Position numbers and translations under genes: made by a program
Assembly (NCBI GenBank): GCA_963708625.1
Contig: CAVPSV010000002.1
Location: 868,001-932,000, forward strand
Reading direction: 5' to 3'
Length of the DNA stretch: 64,000 nt
From: DASXIF01 sp036498145
GTDB lineage: Bacteria; Actinomycetota; Actinomycetes; Mycobacteriales; Jatrophihabitantaceae
Shown here: positions 1 to 8,786 of the stretch, one piece after another
Layout of the letters: every line of letters begins with the position of its first letter
Position numbering within the stretch: position 1 is the first letter of the stretch
The notes under the pieces: model-generated
Database searches by the model: none
Seen by the model: only the letters and a program-made list of their open reading frames with translations
What the model was told of the DNA's origin: nothing

Positions 1-1
1 G

Positions 2-196
2 CTGCTGCTCGCACGCGTGTTCGCCCACCGCATCCTGCTGACGCCGGACGCCCACGTCGCGGGACGCACCGCCGAACACGTGCTCGGCCGCGTCGTGGAC
101 GCGGTCCCGATTCCCGGCGAGCCGAGGCCGGGACAGCCGCGGGAGGTCTATGCGCGCGGCGGCCGGCAGGACATGCCCACCGGCCGGGTGCGCTGA
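2..196 (+). CDS. MoxR-family AAA+ ATPase, C-terminal end (partial)
   Basis: Only the last 64 codons are inside the window; the gene begins upstream. The readable tail contains LLTPDAHVAGRTAEHVLGRV followed by DAVPIPG and ends at a TGA at 194-196. The call rests mostly on position: MoxR ATPases are regularly encoded directly before a DUF58 protein and a transglutaminase-like membrane protein, which is the order here. The family acts as a chaperone-like ATPase for von Willebrand-type domain proteins. No Walker motifs are visible because they lie upstream. The next reading frame starts inside this gene, suggesting translational coupling. Confidence 0.6.
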   Translation: MLLARVFAHRILLTPDAHVAGRTAEHVLGRVVDAVPIPGEPRPGQPREVYARGGRQDMPTGRVR

Positions 197-1622
197 GCGT
201 TGGCCCGGATCCGCGCCGGGCTTCACCACACGCGCCACCTGCTTGCTCGCCGCCGGAGCGACAGCAGTCCTGTGCGGGCTCGTCCTCGGCGAGATCGACC
301 TCGTCCGTGCCGGTGTCTTCGCCGCCGCAATTCCGCTGCTCGCCGCGCTCGTCGTGCACCGCTCCCGGGTGCGGATCGCCAACCGGCGCAGCGTGGAACC
401 GACACAGGCCGAGGCCGGTGGGGCGGTGACCATGCACCTCAGCATCAGCAACCGGTCCGCGCTGGCGACCGGATCGCTGCTGCTCGAGGACACGCTGCCG
501 GCGCAGCTGGCCGGCCACGCGCGGTTCGTGATTCCCGGGCTCGCCGGCCGCGAGGCGCGCACAGTCTCCTATCGAATGCCGCGACTCTCGCGCGGTAGGT
601 ACCGGGCCGGCCCGCTGCGCATCCGTCTCACCGATCCGTTCCACATGATCGATCTGGTCCGTTCGTTCAGCGCCACCACCGACTTCGTGGTTGCCCCCGT
701 CGTGGACGCGCTGCCCGCACTGGAACCGCCGCGCTCACACGACATCGGCGACAACGCCGGCAGCCACTCCATCGGCACCCGCGGTGCCGACGATGCCTCG
801 ACCCGCGAGTACCGCACCGGTGACGACCTGCGCAAGATCCACTGGCGCTCGTCGGCGCATACCGGGGCGCTCATGGTGCGCCAGGAGGAGCGGCCGTGGC
901 AGGGCCGGACCACGCTGCTGCTCGACTTGCGCGCCGATGCCCACGTGGCGCAACTGCGCGGCGCGATCGGGCCGGACACCGAGTCTGGCGTGGCCCCGGA
1001 CGACGTGCGCATGCGCGACAGTGCCGAGTGGGCCATCAGTGCCGCGGCGAGCATCGCGACTCACCTCCTGCACGCCGGGCGCGAGGTCGGCATGGTCAGT
1101 GATCTCGACGACGCGAAGCGCGAGCACTATGCCACCGCCCGCGACCTGGTCGCGTATCTGGCCGGCGCACGTACCTCCCGCCGTCCTGACCTGACCCCGG
1201 TCGCCGGGGCCGTCCGCGCCGCGGCCCGCGACTCGGCCGTGATCGCCGTGCTGGGCCGGCTGGACGCCGCGAGCCTGCGCGCACTCGCCGACGCCCATCC
1301 CCGCGGTTCGGCAGTGCCCGCGCTGGCGATGCTGCTGGACACCGCGACGTGGGCGGGCGACGGGCGCGATATCGAGCACGGCAGCGGCAGCGGCGTGGGC
1401 AGCGGCAACATCGACGGCAACGGACGCGGCAATGCCGGCGAGGACCGCCTCGCCGATCACTGCGCAGCCACCGGCCGGGTACTCACCGCGGCCGGGTGGC
1501 GTGTGGTCGTGGTTCGCCGCGGTGACCGGGTTGCCGACTCCTGGCGATTGCTGCTGCGTGGCCGCAGCGCCACCATGGTGACGTCCGGCGCCGGCACGGC
1601 CATCGGTGGAGCACCGCGATGA
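150..1622 (+). CDS. DUF58 domain-containing membrane-anchored protein
   Basis: A 490-residue protein with two hydrophobic segments near residues 30-65 and the DUF58 signature GDDLRKIHWRSSAHTGALMV around residues 224-243. The C-terminal part resembles a von Willebrand A fold and carries a Gly/Ser/Asn-rich insert at roughly residues 404-431. DUF58 proteins are encoded with MoxR ATPases, and the pair is thought to act in assembly or activation of cell-envelope complexes. ATG at 150 is the only usable start before the first membrane segment; it overlaps the upstream gene by 47 bases. The stop overlaps the next start (ATGA at 1619), so the genes look coupled. Confidence 0.85.
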   Translation: MRAAAGRTCPPAGCAERWPGSAPGFTTRATCLLAAGATAVLCGLVLGEIDLVRAGVFAAAIPLLAALVVHRSRVRIANRRSVEPTQAEAGGAVTMHLSISNRSALATGSLLLEDTLPAQLAGHARFVIPGLAGREARTVSYRMPRLSRGRYRAGPLRIRLTDPFHMIDLVRSFSATTDFVVAPVVDALPALEPPRSHDIGDNAGSHSIGTRGADDASTREYRTGDDLRKIHWRSSAHTGALMVRQEERPWQGRTTLLLDLRADAHVAQLRGAIGPDTESGVAPDDVRMRDSAEWAISAAASIATHLLHAGREVGMVSDLDDAKREHYATARDLVAYLAGARTSRRPDLTPVAGAVRAAARDSAVIAVLGRLDAASLRALADAHPRGSAVPALAMLLDTATWAGDGRDIEHGSGSGVGSGNIDGNGRGNAGEDRLADHCAATGRVLTAAGWRVVVVRRGDRVADSWRLLLRGRSATMVTSGAGTAIGGAPR

Positions 1623-4003
1623 CCTCGACCCGGACCGAGCCGGTCCCACCGCCCGCGCCGCCGTCGGCCGCGCACTCGCCGGCCCGAACCGTGTCGCGAC
1701 GGATCAGCCGACGGGCAAGCGGACCGTCGGGCTGGGAGCGCACGGTGCGCAGCATGCTCGCCGTCGCGCTCGGCGTGTTGCCACTGGTGGATTTGTTCAC
1801 CGAGGCGCGGTGGTTGTTCGATGCCTACGCCGCCATTGCCATCGTCGGCGGCACCGCGGCCCTGCTCCGGCTTCGCTACCAACCCAGGGTCTGGCACACC
1901 TGGGCGGGTGTGGCCCTGCTCGCCCTTTTCCTCACCTGGCGGTTCGTGCCGGAGCACGCGATCGCCGGCTTCATCCCCACCGCCGGGACCGGCACCGACA
2001 TTTCACACCTGCTCCACCAGGTCCGGTCGACGATCAACGACGGCGTCGCGCCGGTACCCGCCGATCGCCCCATCACCGCGCTGCTGGCTCTCGTCGCCGG
2101 TCTGCTCACCGCGTTCGTCGATCTGGTCGCGGTGATGGCACGTCGTCCCGCGATCGCGGGCATACCGCTACTCATCGTGTTCACCGTCGCCGGCGCGGTC
2201 ACCCGCCGGCCGGTCGGCTGGCTGTTCTTCGCCGCCGGCGCCGTCGGTTTCCTGCTGTTGCTCTCCATCGACGCACGTGACGAGGTGCGCACGTGGGGAC
2301 GGCTGATCCCGCGGGCCGGCGAACCTCGGCCCACCGCCGCGCTGGGTGTGTCCGGCCCGCGCATTGCCGCCGTAGCGGCGCTGCTTGCCATCGCCATCCC
2401 GTATCTGGTGCCGACGCGCGGTTCGAACGTGCTCGCCAACGCGCTGCACAACAGCAGCAGCTCCGCCGGCGGCGCGGGCATCGGCACCGGCGGTGTGTCA
2501 CTCGACCCGATGGCCAGCCTGAAAGGAGAGTTGCTTCGCACCAAGCCGGTGACGCTGTTCCGGGTGACGGTCACTCCATCCAACGTCGATCCGTTCTACG
2601 TGCGCGCGAATGTGCTCTCCACGTTCACCCTCGCCGGCTGGCAGGCGGCTTCGCACGAACCGAAGGAGAGCATCGGCGCCACCCAGTTCAACGTGAACCC
2701 ACCTGTAGCCGACCCGACCGGCCCGGCTTACCAGGCGCGGCTCAACATCGTGGGGCTGTCGGACAACCCGCCGGTGTTCGCCCGCCCGCAGAGTGTGAAC
2801 GGGGCGCCGGGGGACGCGTCATGGAGCCAGAGCGACCAACTGCTGGTGGACACGCACGTGAGCAACGGTGACCAGATGGTGCAGACCGTTGTCGAGCCGG
2901 CGCCGTCCATCGCAGATCTGGGGCAAACGGGCACGGACTACCCGCCCTCGGTCCGCGACGAACTCGACGTGCCCTCGGGCATCCCGGCGATGGTCGGCCG
3001 ACTAGTGAACCAGATCGTGGCCGGCAAGACGTCGCCGTACGCGAAAGCCAAGGCACTGAGCGACTTCTTCACCGACCCCGCCAACGGGTTCAACTACTCG
3101 CTGCAGACGAAGGCCGGCGACTCCGGCAACGCGCTCGTCGACTTCCTCACCAATCGCAGCGGCTTCTGCCAGCAGTTCGCCGCAGCGATGGGCATCATGC
3201 TGCGCATGGCCGGCATTCCGGCGCGCGTCGTGCTCGGCTACACGCACGGCCGTCCGGATCGAGGCGGCACGTTCACGGTCACCACGGACAACGCACACGC
3301 GTGGGTGGAGGCCTTCTTCCCCGGTATCGGCTGGGTGCCCTTCGATCCCACGCCGCTGAGCGCCTCGCCGGGTGCGGCGACGACAAACCTGGTGTGGGCA
3401 CCACATCCGGCTGGCGTGGCCCCGTCGAACGACGTCATCCCCACGCCGAAGAACAGCGCAGGCCGGGCCCCGCAGGCCAACCAGTCGAACGGACCGTCCG
3501 GCGGCACCGCCAGGACACACACCGCGACCCAGGTGGCCTGGCCGGTGCTGTGGACGGTGGTCGCGCTGTCCGTCCTCGCGTGCCTGACGGCGCTGCCCGC
3601 CGCGGTCCGGCGACAGCGACGGCGCCGGCGGTTGCACGCATCCCGGGCGGGCCCGCCCGACCCGCTGTGGGCCGAACTCAGCGATACCGCGACGGATCTC
3701 GGCTACGTCTGGTCACCGACGCGAAGTCCGCGCCAGGTGGCCGACTGGCTGGGGCCGGACGTAGGCCCGACCGCGGCCCGGTCCTTGCAGACGCTGGCCG
3801 CCGCGGTCGAACGCTCGCGCTACGCCGACCTGCGATCGAGTGGCTCGATGGACGACGGCACGGACACCTCGACGGCGTCGCTGCTGCCCGAACTGAAGGA
3901 TGTGGAGGCGGGCCTGCGCCGGCACCGCAGCCGACGGACCCGGATCCGGTCTCGGCTCTGGCCTGCCTCGCTCGGATGGCTGCGCAGACCCAACCGCCGC
4001 TAG
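1619..4003 (+). CDS. TgpA-like transglutaminase-domain membrane protein (DUF3488 plus transglutaminase core)
   Basis: A 794-residue protein with a run of N-terminal membrane helices (about residues 40-215), an extracytoplasmic transglutaminase-like domain and one further helix near residues 640-662. The papain-like triad is visible: Cys517 in SGFCQQFAAAMG, His560 in NAHAWVEAFF and Asp576 in WVPFDPTPL. It therefore looks catalytically competent as a protease or transglutaminase of the envelope. The substrate cannot be told from sequence. It is the third member of the MoxR-DUF58-transglutaminase cluster and starts inside the stop codon of the DUF58 gene. It converges with the DUF3040 gene downstream. 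Confidence 0.88.
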   Translation: MTSTRTEPVPPPAPPSAAHSPARTVSRRISRRASGPSGWERTVRSMLAVALGVLPLVDLFTEARWLFDAYAAIAIVGGTAALLRLRYQPRVWHTWAGVALLALFLTWRFVPEHAIAGFIPTAGTGTDISHLLHQVRSTINDGVAPVPADRPITALLALVAGLLTAFVDLVAVMARRPAIAGIPLLIVFTVAGAVTRRPVGWLFFAAGAVGFLLLLSIDARDEVRTWGRLIPRAGEPRPTAALGVSGPRIAAVAALLAIAIPYLVPTRGSNVLANALHNSSSSAGGAGIGTGGVSLDPMASLKGELLRTKPVTLFRVTVTPSNVDPFYVRANVLSTFTLAGWQAASHEPKESIGATQFNVNPPVADPTGPAYQARLNIVGLSDNPPVFARPQSVNGAPGDASWSQSDQLLVDTHVSNGDQMVQTVVEPAPSIADLGQTGTDYPPSVRDELDVPSGIPAMVGRLVNQIVAGKTSPYAKAKALSDFFTDPANGFNYSLQTKAGDSGNALVDFLTNRSGFCQQFAAAMGIMLRMAGIPARVVLGYTHGRPDRGGTFTVTTDNAHAWVEAFFPGIGWVPFDPTPLSASPGAATTNLVWAPHPAGVAPSNDVIPTPKNSAGRAPQANQSNGPSGGTARTHTATQVAWPVLWTVVALSVLACLTALPAAVRRQRRRRRLHASRAGPPDPLWAELSDTATDLGYVWSPTRSPRQVADWLGPDVGPTAARSLQTLAAAVERSRYADLRSSGSMDDGTDTSTASLLPELKDVEAGLRRHRSRRTRIRSRLWPASLGWLRRPNRR

Positions 4004-4039
4004 GCCTTCGCTCGATGCACGCGGACTACAGAAGACGTC

Positions 4040-4411
4040 TCACGATTCATCAAAGCGGCGGCGGAGGCGGTCCTCCATGCGCGTGCGCAAGCCGGTGTTC
4101 TTCGTGGCCTTGCCCGGGTGCGGATTCTCGATACCGGGCGCCGCCTTGCCGCGCAGCGTTTGTACTGCCCATCCGCATGCGGCGACGACCAGTACGAAGC
4201 CAACCACGCTGAGCACGATGATGTTCGCGATGAGTCCGACGAGTACCAGGCCGAGGCCGACGATCACGCCGAGCACGCCCAGGATGAGGGAGCGGCGCAG
4301 CCGCGAACGTCTGCGGGCGGAGCGGACCACCGAGGCGAACTTGGGATCCTCGGCGTAGAGAGCCTGCTCGATCTGATCGAGAAGTCTCTGCTCGTGATCG
4401 GAGAGCGGCAC
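4040..4411 (-). CDS. DUF3040 small membrane protein
   Basis: A 123-residue protein beginning PLSDHEQRLLDQIEQALYAE after the initiator, which is the typical DUF3040 opening, followed by two membrane helices (LILGVLGVIVGLGLVLVGLI and a second at VVGFVLVVAACGW). A longer reading frame exists upstream, but I chose GTG at 4411 because a strong AGGAGG lies about five bases before it and family members start at this motif. DUF3040 proteins are actinobacterial and of unknown function, often encoded near dinB or cell-division genes. dinB lies just upstream on the same strand. Confidence 0.88.
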   Translation of the reverse strand: MPLSDHEQRLLDQIEQALYAEDPKFASVVRSARRRSRLRRSLILGVLGVIVGLGLVLVGLIANIIVLSVVGFVLVVAACGWAVQTLRGKAAPGIENPHPGKATKNTGLRTRMEDRLRRRFDES

Positions 4412-4554
4412 GGTGCCCTCCTTCGCTGCCACGGCATCGCGGCATTGCTCGCTAATGACAGTACTGCCTTCGGCTCGCGCGTCGCCGGACGGCGCACCAA
4501 CCGCGTAGTTCGAGCATACGAGCCGATTCGCAGGATCGAAAGCTGACACCGCTG

Positions 4555-5799
4555 CTAACTCTTGCGCGCACCAGGGTTGTCATCGCGAGACAACAGCGTG
4601 CCGTAGCCGATGGCCCCGGTGCCGAAGCGAGCCCGGGCCTGTTCCAGCACCTGGTCCGCGGCACGGTGCAGCCCTCGATTCCCCAGCTCGAGGGTCAGTT
4701 GCTGCGGGGTCCGGGCGGCCGGCTGCAGGTTCTCCGCCTTGACGCCCACCAGTCGCACCCGCGGCTGATCGAGGTCCAAGGCCCGGTACAGCTCGCACGC
4801 GGTGTCATAGACCTCGTTGGTGGCATCTGTCGCCGCGGGCAGCGTGCGCACCCGGGTCACGGTGCGAAAATCCGCGAAGCGGATCTTGATGCCTACGGTG
4901 CGGGCCAGCAGGGCACGCTCGCGCAGCCGATGACCGACATCTGCGGCCAGGCCCAGCAATTGTTGCCGCACCTGTGTCTCGTGCACCAGGTCGACGTCCA
5001 GCGTGTGCTCCGAGCTGATCGACTTCTCGATCTCGCCGGGTTCCACCGCGCGCGGGTCGAGACCGTGCGCAAGGTGCTGCAGGTGTTCGGCGACGGCGGC
5101 ACCTACACCGCGACGCAGGGTGTCCAGTGGGGTGTCGGCGAGATCGGCGACGGTGCGCACCCCCAGCCGGTGCAGGCGCTCGGCGGTTCTGGACCCGACG
5201 CCGGGCAATACGGTCACCGGCAACGGGCGGACGAAGTCGAGCACGGCCGGTGCCGGGACGACCAGCAGGCCATCGGGTTTGCATCGCGCCGAGGCCAGCT
5301 TGGCAACGAACTTGGTCGGCGCCACGCCCACCGAGCAGCTCAGCTGCAGCCGTTCGGCCACCGCGCCGCGGATCCATTGCGCGATCGCCGTCGGCGTGCC
5401 GTGGCTGCGCAGCGCCCCGGATACGTCCAGGAATGCCTCGTCCAGTGACATCGGCTCGACCAGCGGCGTGATTTCGCCGAGCAGGGCCATCACTTCGGCG
5501 GAGACGGCGGAGTACGTACCGCGGTCCGGCGGCAGCACGACAAGTCGGGCACAAAGCCGCCGCGCCTGGCTCATCGGCATCGCGCTACGGATGCCGAACC
5601 GGCGGGCTTCGTAGGACGCGGCGGCGACGACGCCACGCACGTCACCGCCGACGACGACCGGGCGCCCTCGCAATTCTGGCCGGCGGCGGATCTCCACGCT
5701 GGCGAAGAACGCATCCATATCGACGTGCAGGATCGTGCATCCGGCGTCGTCACCGTCCAGCACGACGGGGGCGCGGGGTACGTCGGCACTTCGGCCCAT
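4555..5799 (-). CDS. dinB: DNA polymerase IV (Y-family translesion polymerase)
   Basis: A 414-residue Y-family polymerase. The catalytic carboxylates are present: Asp27 in HVDMDAFFASVE, and Asp120-Glu121 in MSLDEAFLDV. The palm, thumb (helix-hairpin-helix region LPVTVLPGVGSRTAERLHRL) and little finger domains follow in normal order. A QLTLEL peptide near the C terminus could be the beta-clamp-binding motif. The enzyme copies damaged DNA without proofreading. The gene follows the methyltransferase gene by nine bases on the same strand, so the two are probably co-transcribed. Confidence 0.95.
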   Translation of the reverse strand: MGRSADVPRAPVVLDGDDAGCTILHVDMDAFFASVEIRRRPELRGRPVVVGGDVRGVVAAASYEARRFGIRSAMPMSQARRLCARLVVLPPDRGTYSAVSAEVMALLGEITPLVEPMSLDEAFLDVSGALRSHGTPTAIAQWIRGAVAERLQLSCSVGVAPTKFVAKLASARCKPDGLLVVPAPAVLDFVRPLPVTVLPGVGSRTAERLHRLGVRTVADLADTPLDTLRRGVGAAVAEHLQHLAHGLDPRAVEPGEIEKSISSEHTLDVDLVHETQVRQQLLGLAADVGHRLRERALLARTVGIKIRFADFRTVTRVRTLPAATDATNEVYDTACELYRALDLDQPRVRLVGVKAENLQPAARTPQQLTLELGNRGLHRAADQVLEQARARFGTGAIGYGTLLSRDDNPGARKS

Positions 5800-5808
5800 G
5801 CCTGCGCC

Positions 5809-6570
5809 TCAGTCCGGGCGGCGGGCGAGGGTATGGATGCGGCCGGCGATGTCGGCGAACGGCGCCCGGCCGGCGACCGTCGCCTCGAGTTCGGCCAGCG
5901 AATCCGCGGCACCCGGCGCGTCGAGGGCGGCGCCGGGGACGAGTTCGGCGAAGACCCCGACCCCGTGCTGGCTCTCGATCCGCAGGCCGGCGCTGGCGCA
6001 CAACCGAGAGATGTCACCGGCGGGGGCCTGCGCGTGGGCGACGAGCAACCGCGCGTCGCGCAGCGCGCCCACCAGGTCGCCGGCGAGCGCGCGGGAGAGG
6101 ACGGTCGCGGCGGGGTTGACGGTGAGCACGCTGAGCAGCCCGCCAGGCCGTACGGCCCCGGCCATCGCAGCGAACACCGGTTCGATCCCGTCTACGGCCT
6201 CGAGGATCCCGTGCGCCAGGACCAGGTCGAACGACGCCGGTGCGACCAGGTTGGCAAGGACCTCCACGTCACCCTGGACCGGGTGTACGTCCTCGGCAAC
6301 GCCCGCTTCCTCGGCGCGGCGGCGCAGCGTGGCCAGCGCGTCGGCGCTGGTATCGACGACGGTGACGATGGCGCCGACACCGGCGAGAGGCACCGCGATG
6401 CGCCCGCTGCCGCCGCCGCAGTCGAGCACCCGGACGCGGCCTTGCCGTCCGGTCACCGACGGCAGTACCGCGAGCAGCGATTGCCACACCAAACGCTGCC
6501 GCACCGGCACGATGCCGTCTCTGCCCAGGACGCCGTGCGTCCCACTGTCGTGTCGCGCGTCGGCGTGCAC
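5809..6570 (-). CDS. Class I SAM-dependent methyltransferase
   Basis: A 253-residue protein with the Rossmann SAM-binding motif RVLDCGGGSGRIAVPLAG near residue 47, the acidic ribose-binding position in VVDTSADAL, and a later LVLAHGILEAV motif. The substrate is unknown; homologous genes sit next to dinB and the SAV_6107 gene in many actinobacteria. GTG at 6570 is chosen because TAGGGT lies six bases upstream, a leaderless promoter layout. The stop is nine bases before dinB. Confidence 0.85.
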   Translation of the reverse strand: MHADARHDSGTHGVLGRDGIVPVRQRLVWQSLLAVLPSVTGRQGRVRVLDCGGGSGRIAVPLAGVGAIVTVVDTSADALATLRRRAEEAGVAEDVHPVQGDVEVLANLVAPASFDLVLAHGILEAVDGIEPVFAAMAGAVRPGGLLSVLTVNPAATVLSRALAGDLVGALRDARLLVAHAQAPAGDISRLCASAGLRIESQHGVGVFAELVPGAALDAPGAADSLAELEATVAGRAPFADIAGRIHTLARRPD

Positions 6571-6576
6571 CAGACG

Positions 6577-6582
6577 ACCCTA
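6577..6582 (-). promoter_or_regulatory. -10 element of a probable leaderless promoter (methyltransferase-dinB)
   Basis: TAGGGT on the minus strand, six bases before the GTG start at 6570. The spacing fits transcription starting at or next to the start codon. Confidence 0.55.
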
Positions 6583-6641
6583 ACGCGCCGCCATGACAAT
6601 CACCGGCCGTGCACGATGCGACCCGAGCGACCCGCAGCGGG

Positions 6642-7136
6642 CTACGAGGCAGCCAAAGCTGGCGATAGGAGTCCGAGGGAACCCTCGACAACGTGCAGGA
6701 ATTCGGTCGCGGCACGCACCTGGTCATCGGCCTGACGCGTGGACACCGCGCTCAGTGCTCCCGCCTCAACCGCGGCCCGGGCAGCCGCGCCTGCGGCGAA
6801 GTACTCACTCCACTCCGCGAGTTCCGGCGCCACTGTCCGTAGCAGCACCCAGGCGCTGATCAGCCGGCGCCGCGTGCCCGCCGGCCGTCCCCGTTCGGCG
6901 AATACGCCGGCGCTGATTCGCAGCGCGGCCAGGTGCGCGACCCGGAATCGGTCCCCCGCGCGACGCTCACCGGCCGCCTCGGCCAACATCGCCCGTGCCT
7001 GCGCCAGCAATGCGATCGCATCGGGCCGGCCCGGCGTGGCCAGCGCCACCGGCGGACGTAGCGGAGCCATCTGGCCGATCGGTGCCGCGTCCGTCACTGG
7101 GTGTGCTCGCCTGCTCCGCATCGCGATGTCGGTCAT
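6642..7136 (-). CDS. SAV_6107-family HEPN domain protein
   Basis: A 164-residue, mostly helical, Ala/Arg-rich protein with the features RFRVAHLAALRISAGVFAER and TRRRLISAWVLLRTVAPELA. These match the actinobacterial SAV_6107 family with a HEPN fold as I recall it. The family has no established function, and I see no clear Rx4-6H RNase motif here. The ATG at 7136 is supported by GGAGG five bases upstream. The gene lies upstream of the methyltransferase-dinB pair on the same strand, a common actinobacterial arrangement. Confidence 0.8.
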   Translation of the reverse strand: MTDIAMRSRRAHPVTDAAPIGQMAPLRPPVALATPGRPDAIALLAQARAMLAEAAGERRAGDRFRVAHLAALRISAGVFAERGRPAGTRRRLISAWVLLRTVAPELAEWSEYFAAGAAARAAVEAGALSAVSTRQADDQVRAATEFLHVVEGSLGLLSPALAAS

Positions 7137-7226
7137 CGTTGCCTCCGGCGTCGGACCTGTCCGGGCCGCACGACCCAGACAAGCGCTATTTCGAATCTCA
7201 GTTCGAATAGTACGCCAGGTGAGCCG

Positions 7227-8509
7227 CTACGGCAACGGATCCGCCGACGTGTCGCGGGAAAGCACGTCCACCACATCCCCCACCACGACGACGGCCGGCG
7301 CACCGATCCCCGCCTCCGCGGCGGCCTTTGGCAGCTGGTCCAGCCGCGCTCGGAGCACGACCTGACCGGCAAGAGTGGCCCGGTAGACCGCGGCGGCCGG
7401 GGTCGCGGGGTCACGGCCGTTGGCCACCAGTTCAGCCACGATCAGCTCGAGCCGTTCCATCGCCATCAACAGCACCAGCGTGCCCGGGCTCGCCGCCACG
7501 CCGGGCCAGTCGATCCCGGATTCGGCGGGCCGACCTGGATCCAGATGGCCGGACAGCACCGTGAATTCCGCCGCCACGCCCCGGTGGGTAAGCGGAATGC
7601 CCGCGGCGGCCGGTGCGGCCAGCGCCGAGCTGATCCCCGGGACCACGTGCACCGGCACCCCCGCGGCCACACAGGCCTGCACCTCCTCGGCGCCACGGCC
7701 GAACACGAAGGGGTCCCCGCCTTTGAGGCGGACGACCCGCAGCCCCCTGCGAGCACGGTCGATCAGGATGGCGTTGATCTCGTCCTGAGAGAGGTTGTGC
7801 CGGTGCGCGGATTTCCCGCAGTCGATCACTTCGACCGCGGCCGGCAGGTCGTCCAGCAGTTCCCGCGGCGCCAGCCGGTCCACCACCACCACGTCAGCGG
7901 CCGCGACCAGCCGCCGGCCCCGCACGGTGATCAGCTCGGGGTCACCCGGTCCCCCGCCGACCAGCGCCACCGAGCCGCCGGACATCGCGGGCCGGGCCGG
8001 CCGCGACGGCAGCTCACCGACGTCCAGCGCCACCGAGATCGCGTCCCGCAGCGCAATCGCCCGCCGCGGATCGTCGCCCCCCGAGACCGCGACGACGATG
8101 TCGTCCCGGCGCAGCACGGCTGTGGTTCGGGCACTGCCCAGGCGCCGGCGTCGGCGCGGACGCAGAAGATCCGCCGCGCGTGGGCCGCTTGCACGGCAGC
8201 TTCATTGACGGCCGGATCATCAGTGCAGGCCATGACCAGCCACGCGCCGTCGGTGTCGGCACCCTCGAACCCGCGGCGCAGCACCGTCAGCCGCGCATCG
8301 GCCACGGTGCGGTCTGTCCCGGTACCGGCGATATCGGCACTGACCTCGGGCGCGACCACTACCACCTCCGCGCCCGCGGCCAGCAGCGCGCTAACCCGCC
8401 GCGCGGCAACGGCCCCGCCGCCCACCACCAGCACCCGGCGGCCGGTGAGGTCGAGCAGCAACGGCAGCGGCGCTGCGTGCCCCGATGCTTGCCCCGAGAA
8501 ATCGGACAT
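7227..8509 (-). CDS. cysG: Siroheme synthase (dehydrogenase/ferrochelatase plus uroporphyrinogen-III methyltransferase), frameshifted
   Basis: Two parts of one protein lie in different frames. The N-terminal part begins MSDFSGQASG and carries the NAD-binding motif RRVLVVGGGAVAARRVSALL of precorrin-2 dehydrogenase. The C-terminal part has the methyltransferase motifs GGSVALVGGGPGDPELITVR and VVRLKGGDPFVFGRG. Together they would convert uroporphyrinogen III to siroheme, the cofactor of the sulfite reductase encoded divergently. The frames join near 8130-8140: adding one G to the GGG run (TGGGCAGT to TGGGGCAGT) gives an uninterrupted WGSARTTAVLRRDD, so a one-base deletion in the assembly is the simplest explanation. 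GGGGGAGA precedes the ATG. Confidence 0.87.
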
Positions 8510-8656
8510 TGGTGCATTCTCCCCCGGCCGCGGCGCCGGGTGTGGCTGTGCACCGCGCCACGGATTTTCACCCCCGCCCCGCGGCTGTGGAATCCTGGGT
8601 AGGTGGACCGACCTGCCGGCAGCGTTTGCGCACCCCTCGTGGGCGCCGAACTCACG

Positions 8657-8716
8657 ATGCGCCGCCACGTCGACCTGCTGCGCGTGATCGCCGCGGCATG
8701 TCGCATGTCCGGCTGA
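8657..8716 (+). CDS. Short leader peptide with a Cys codon, probable sulfur-assimilation attenuator
   Basis: A 19-codon reading frame, MRRHVDLLRVIAAACRMSG, ends 70 bases before the sulfite reductase start. It resembles the RRHVDLLRV...CR leader peptides that precede sulfur assimilation genes in actinobacteria. In such leaders ribosome pausing at the Cys codon (here codon 15) couples cysteine supply to expression downstream. An in-frame GTG at 8639 could extend it by six residues. No strong ribosome binding site is evident. The family resemblance is from memory; regulation is inferred. Confidence 0.65.
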   Translation: MRRHVDLLRVIAAACRMSG

Positions 8717-8786
8717 CCCGCACCGCCCGAGCGCAGTCGAGTCAGTCTCGCCGAACCAGTCAGGTCGAGCCGGAAGGAACCGCGCC

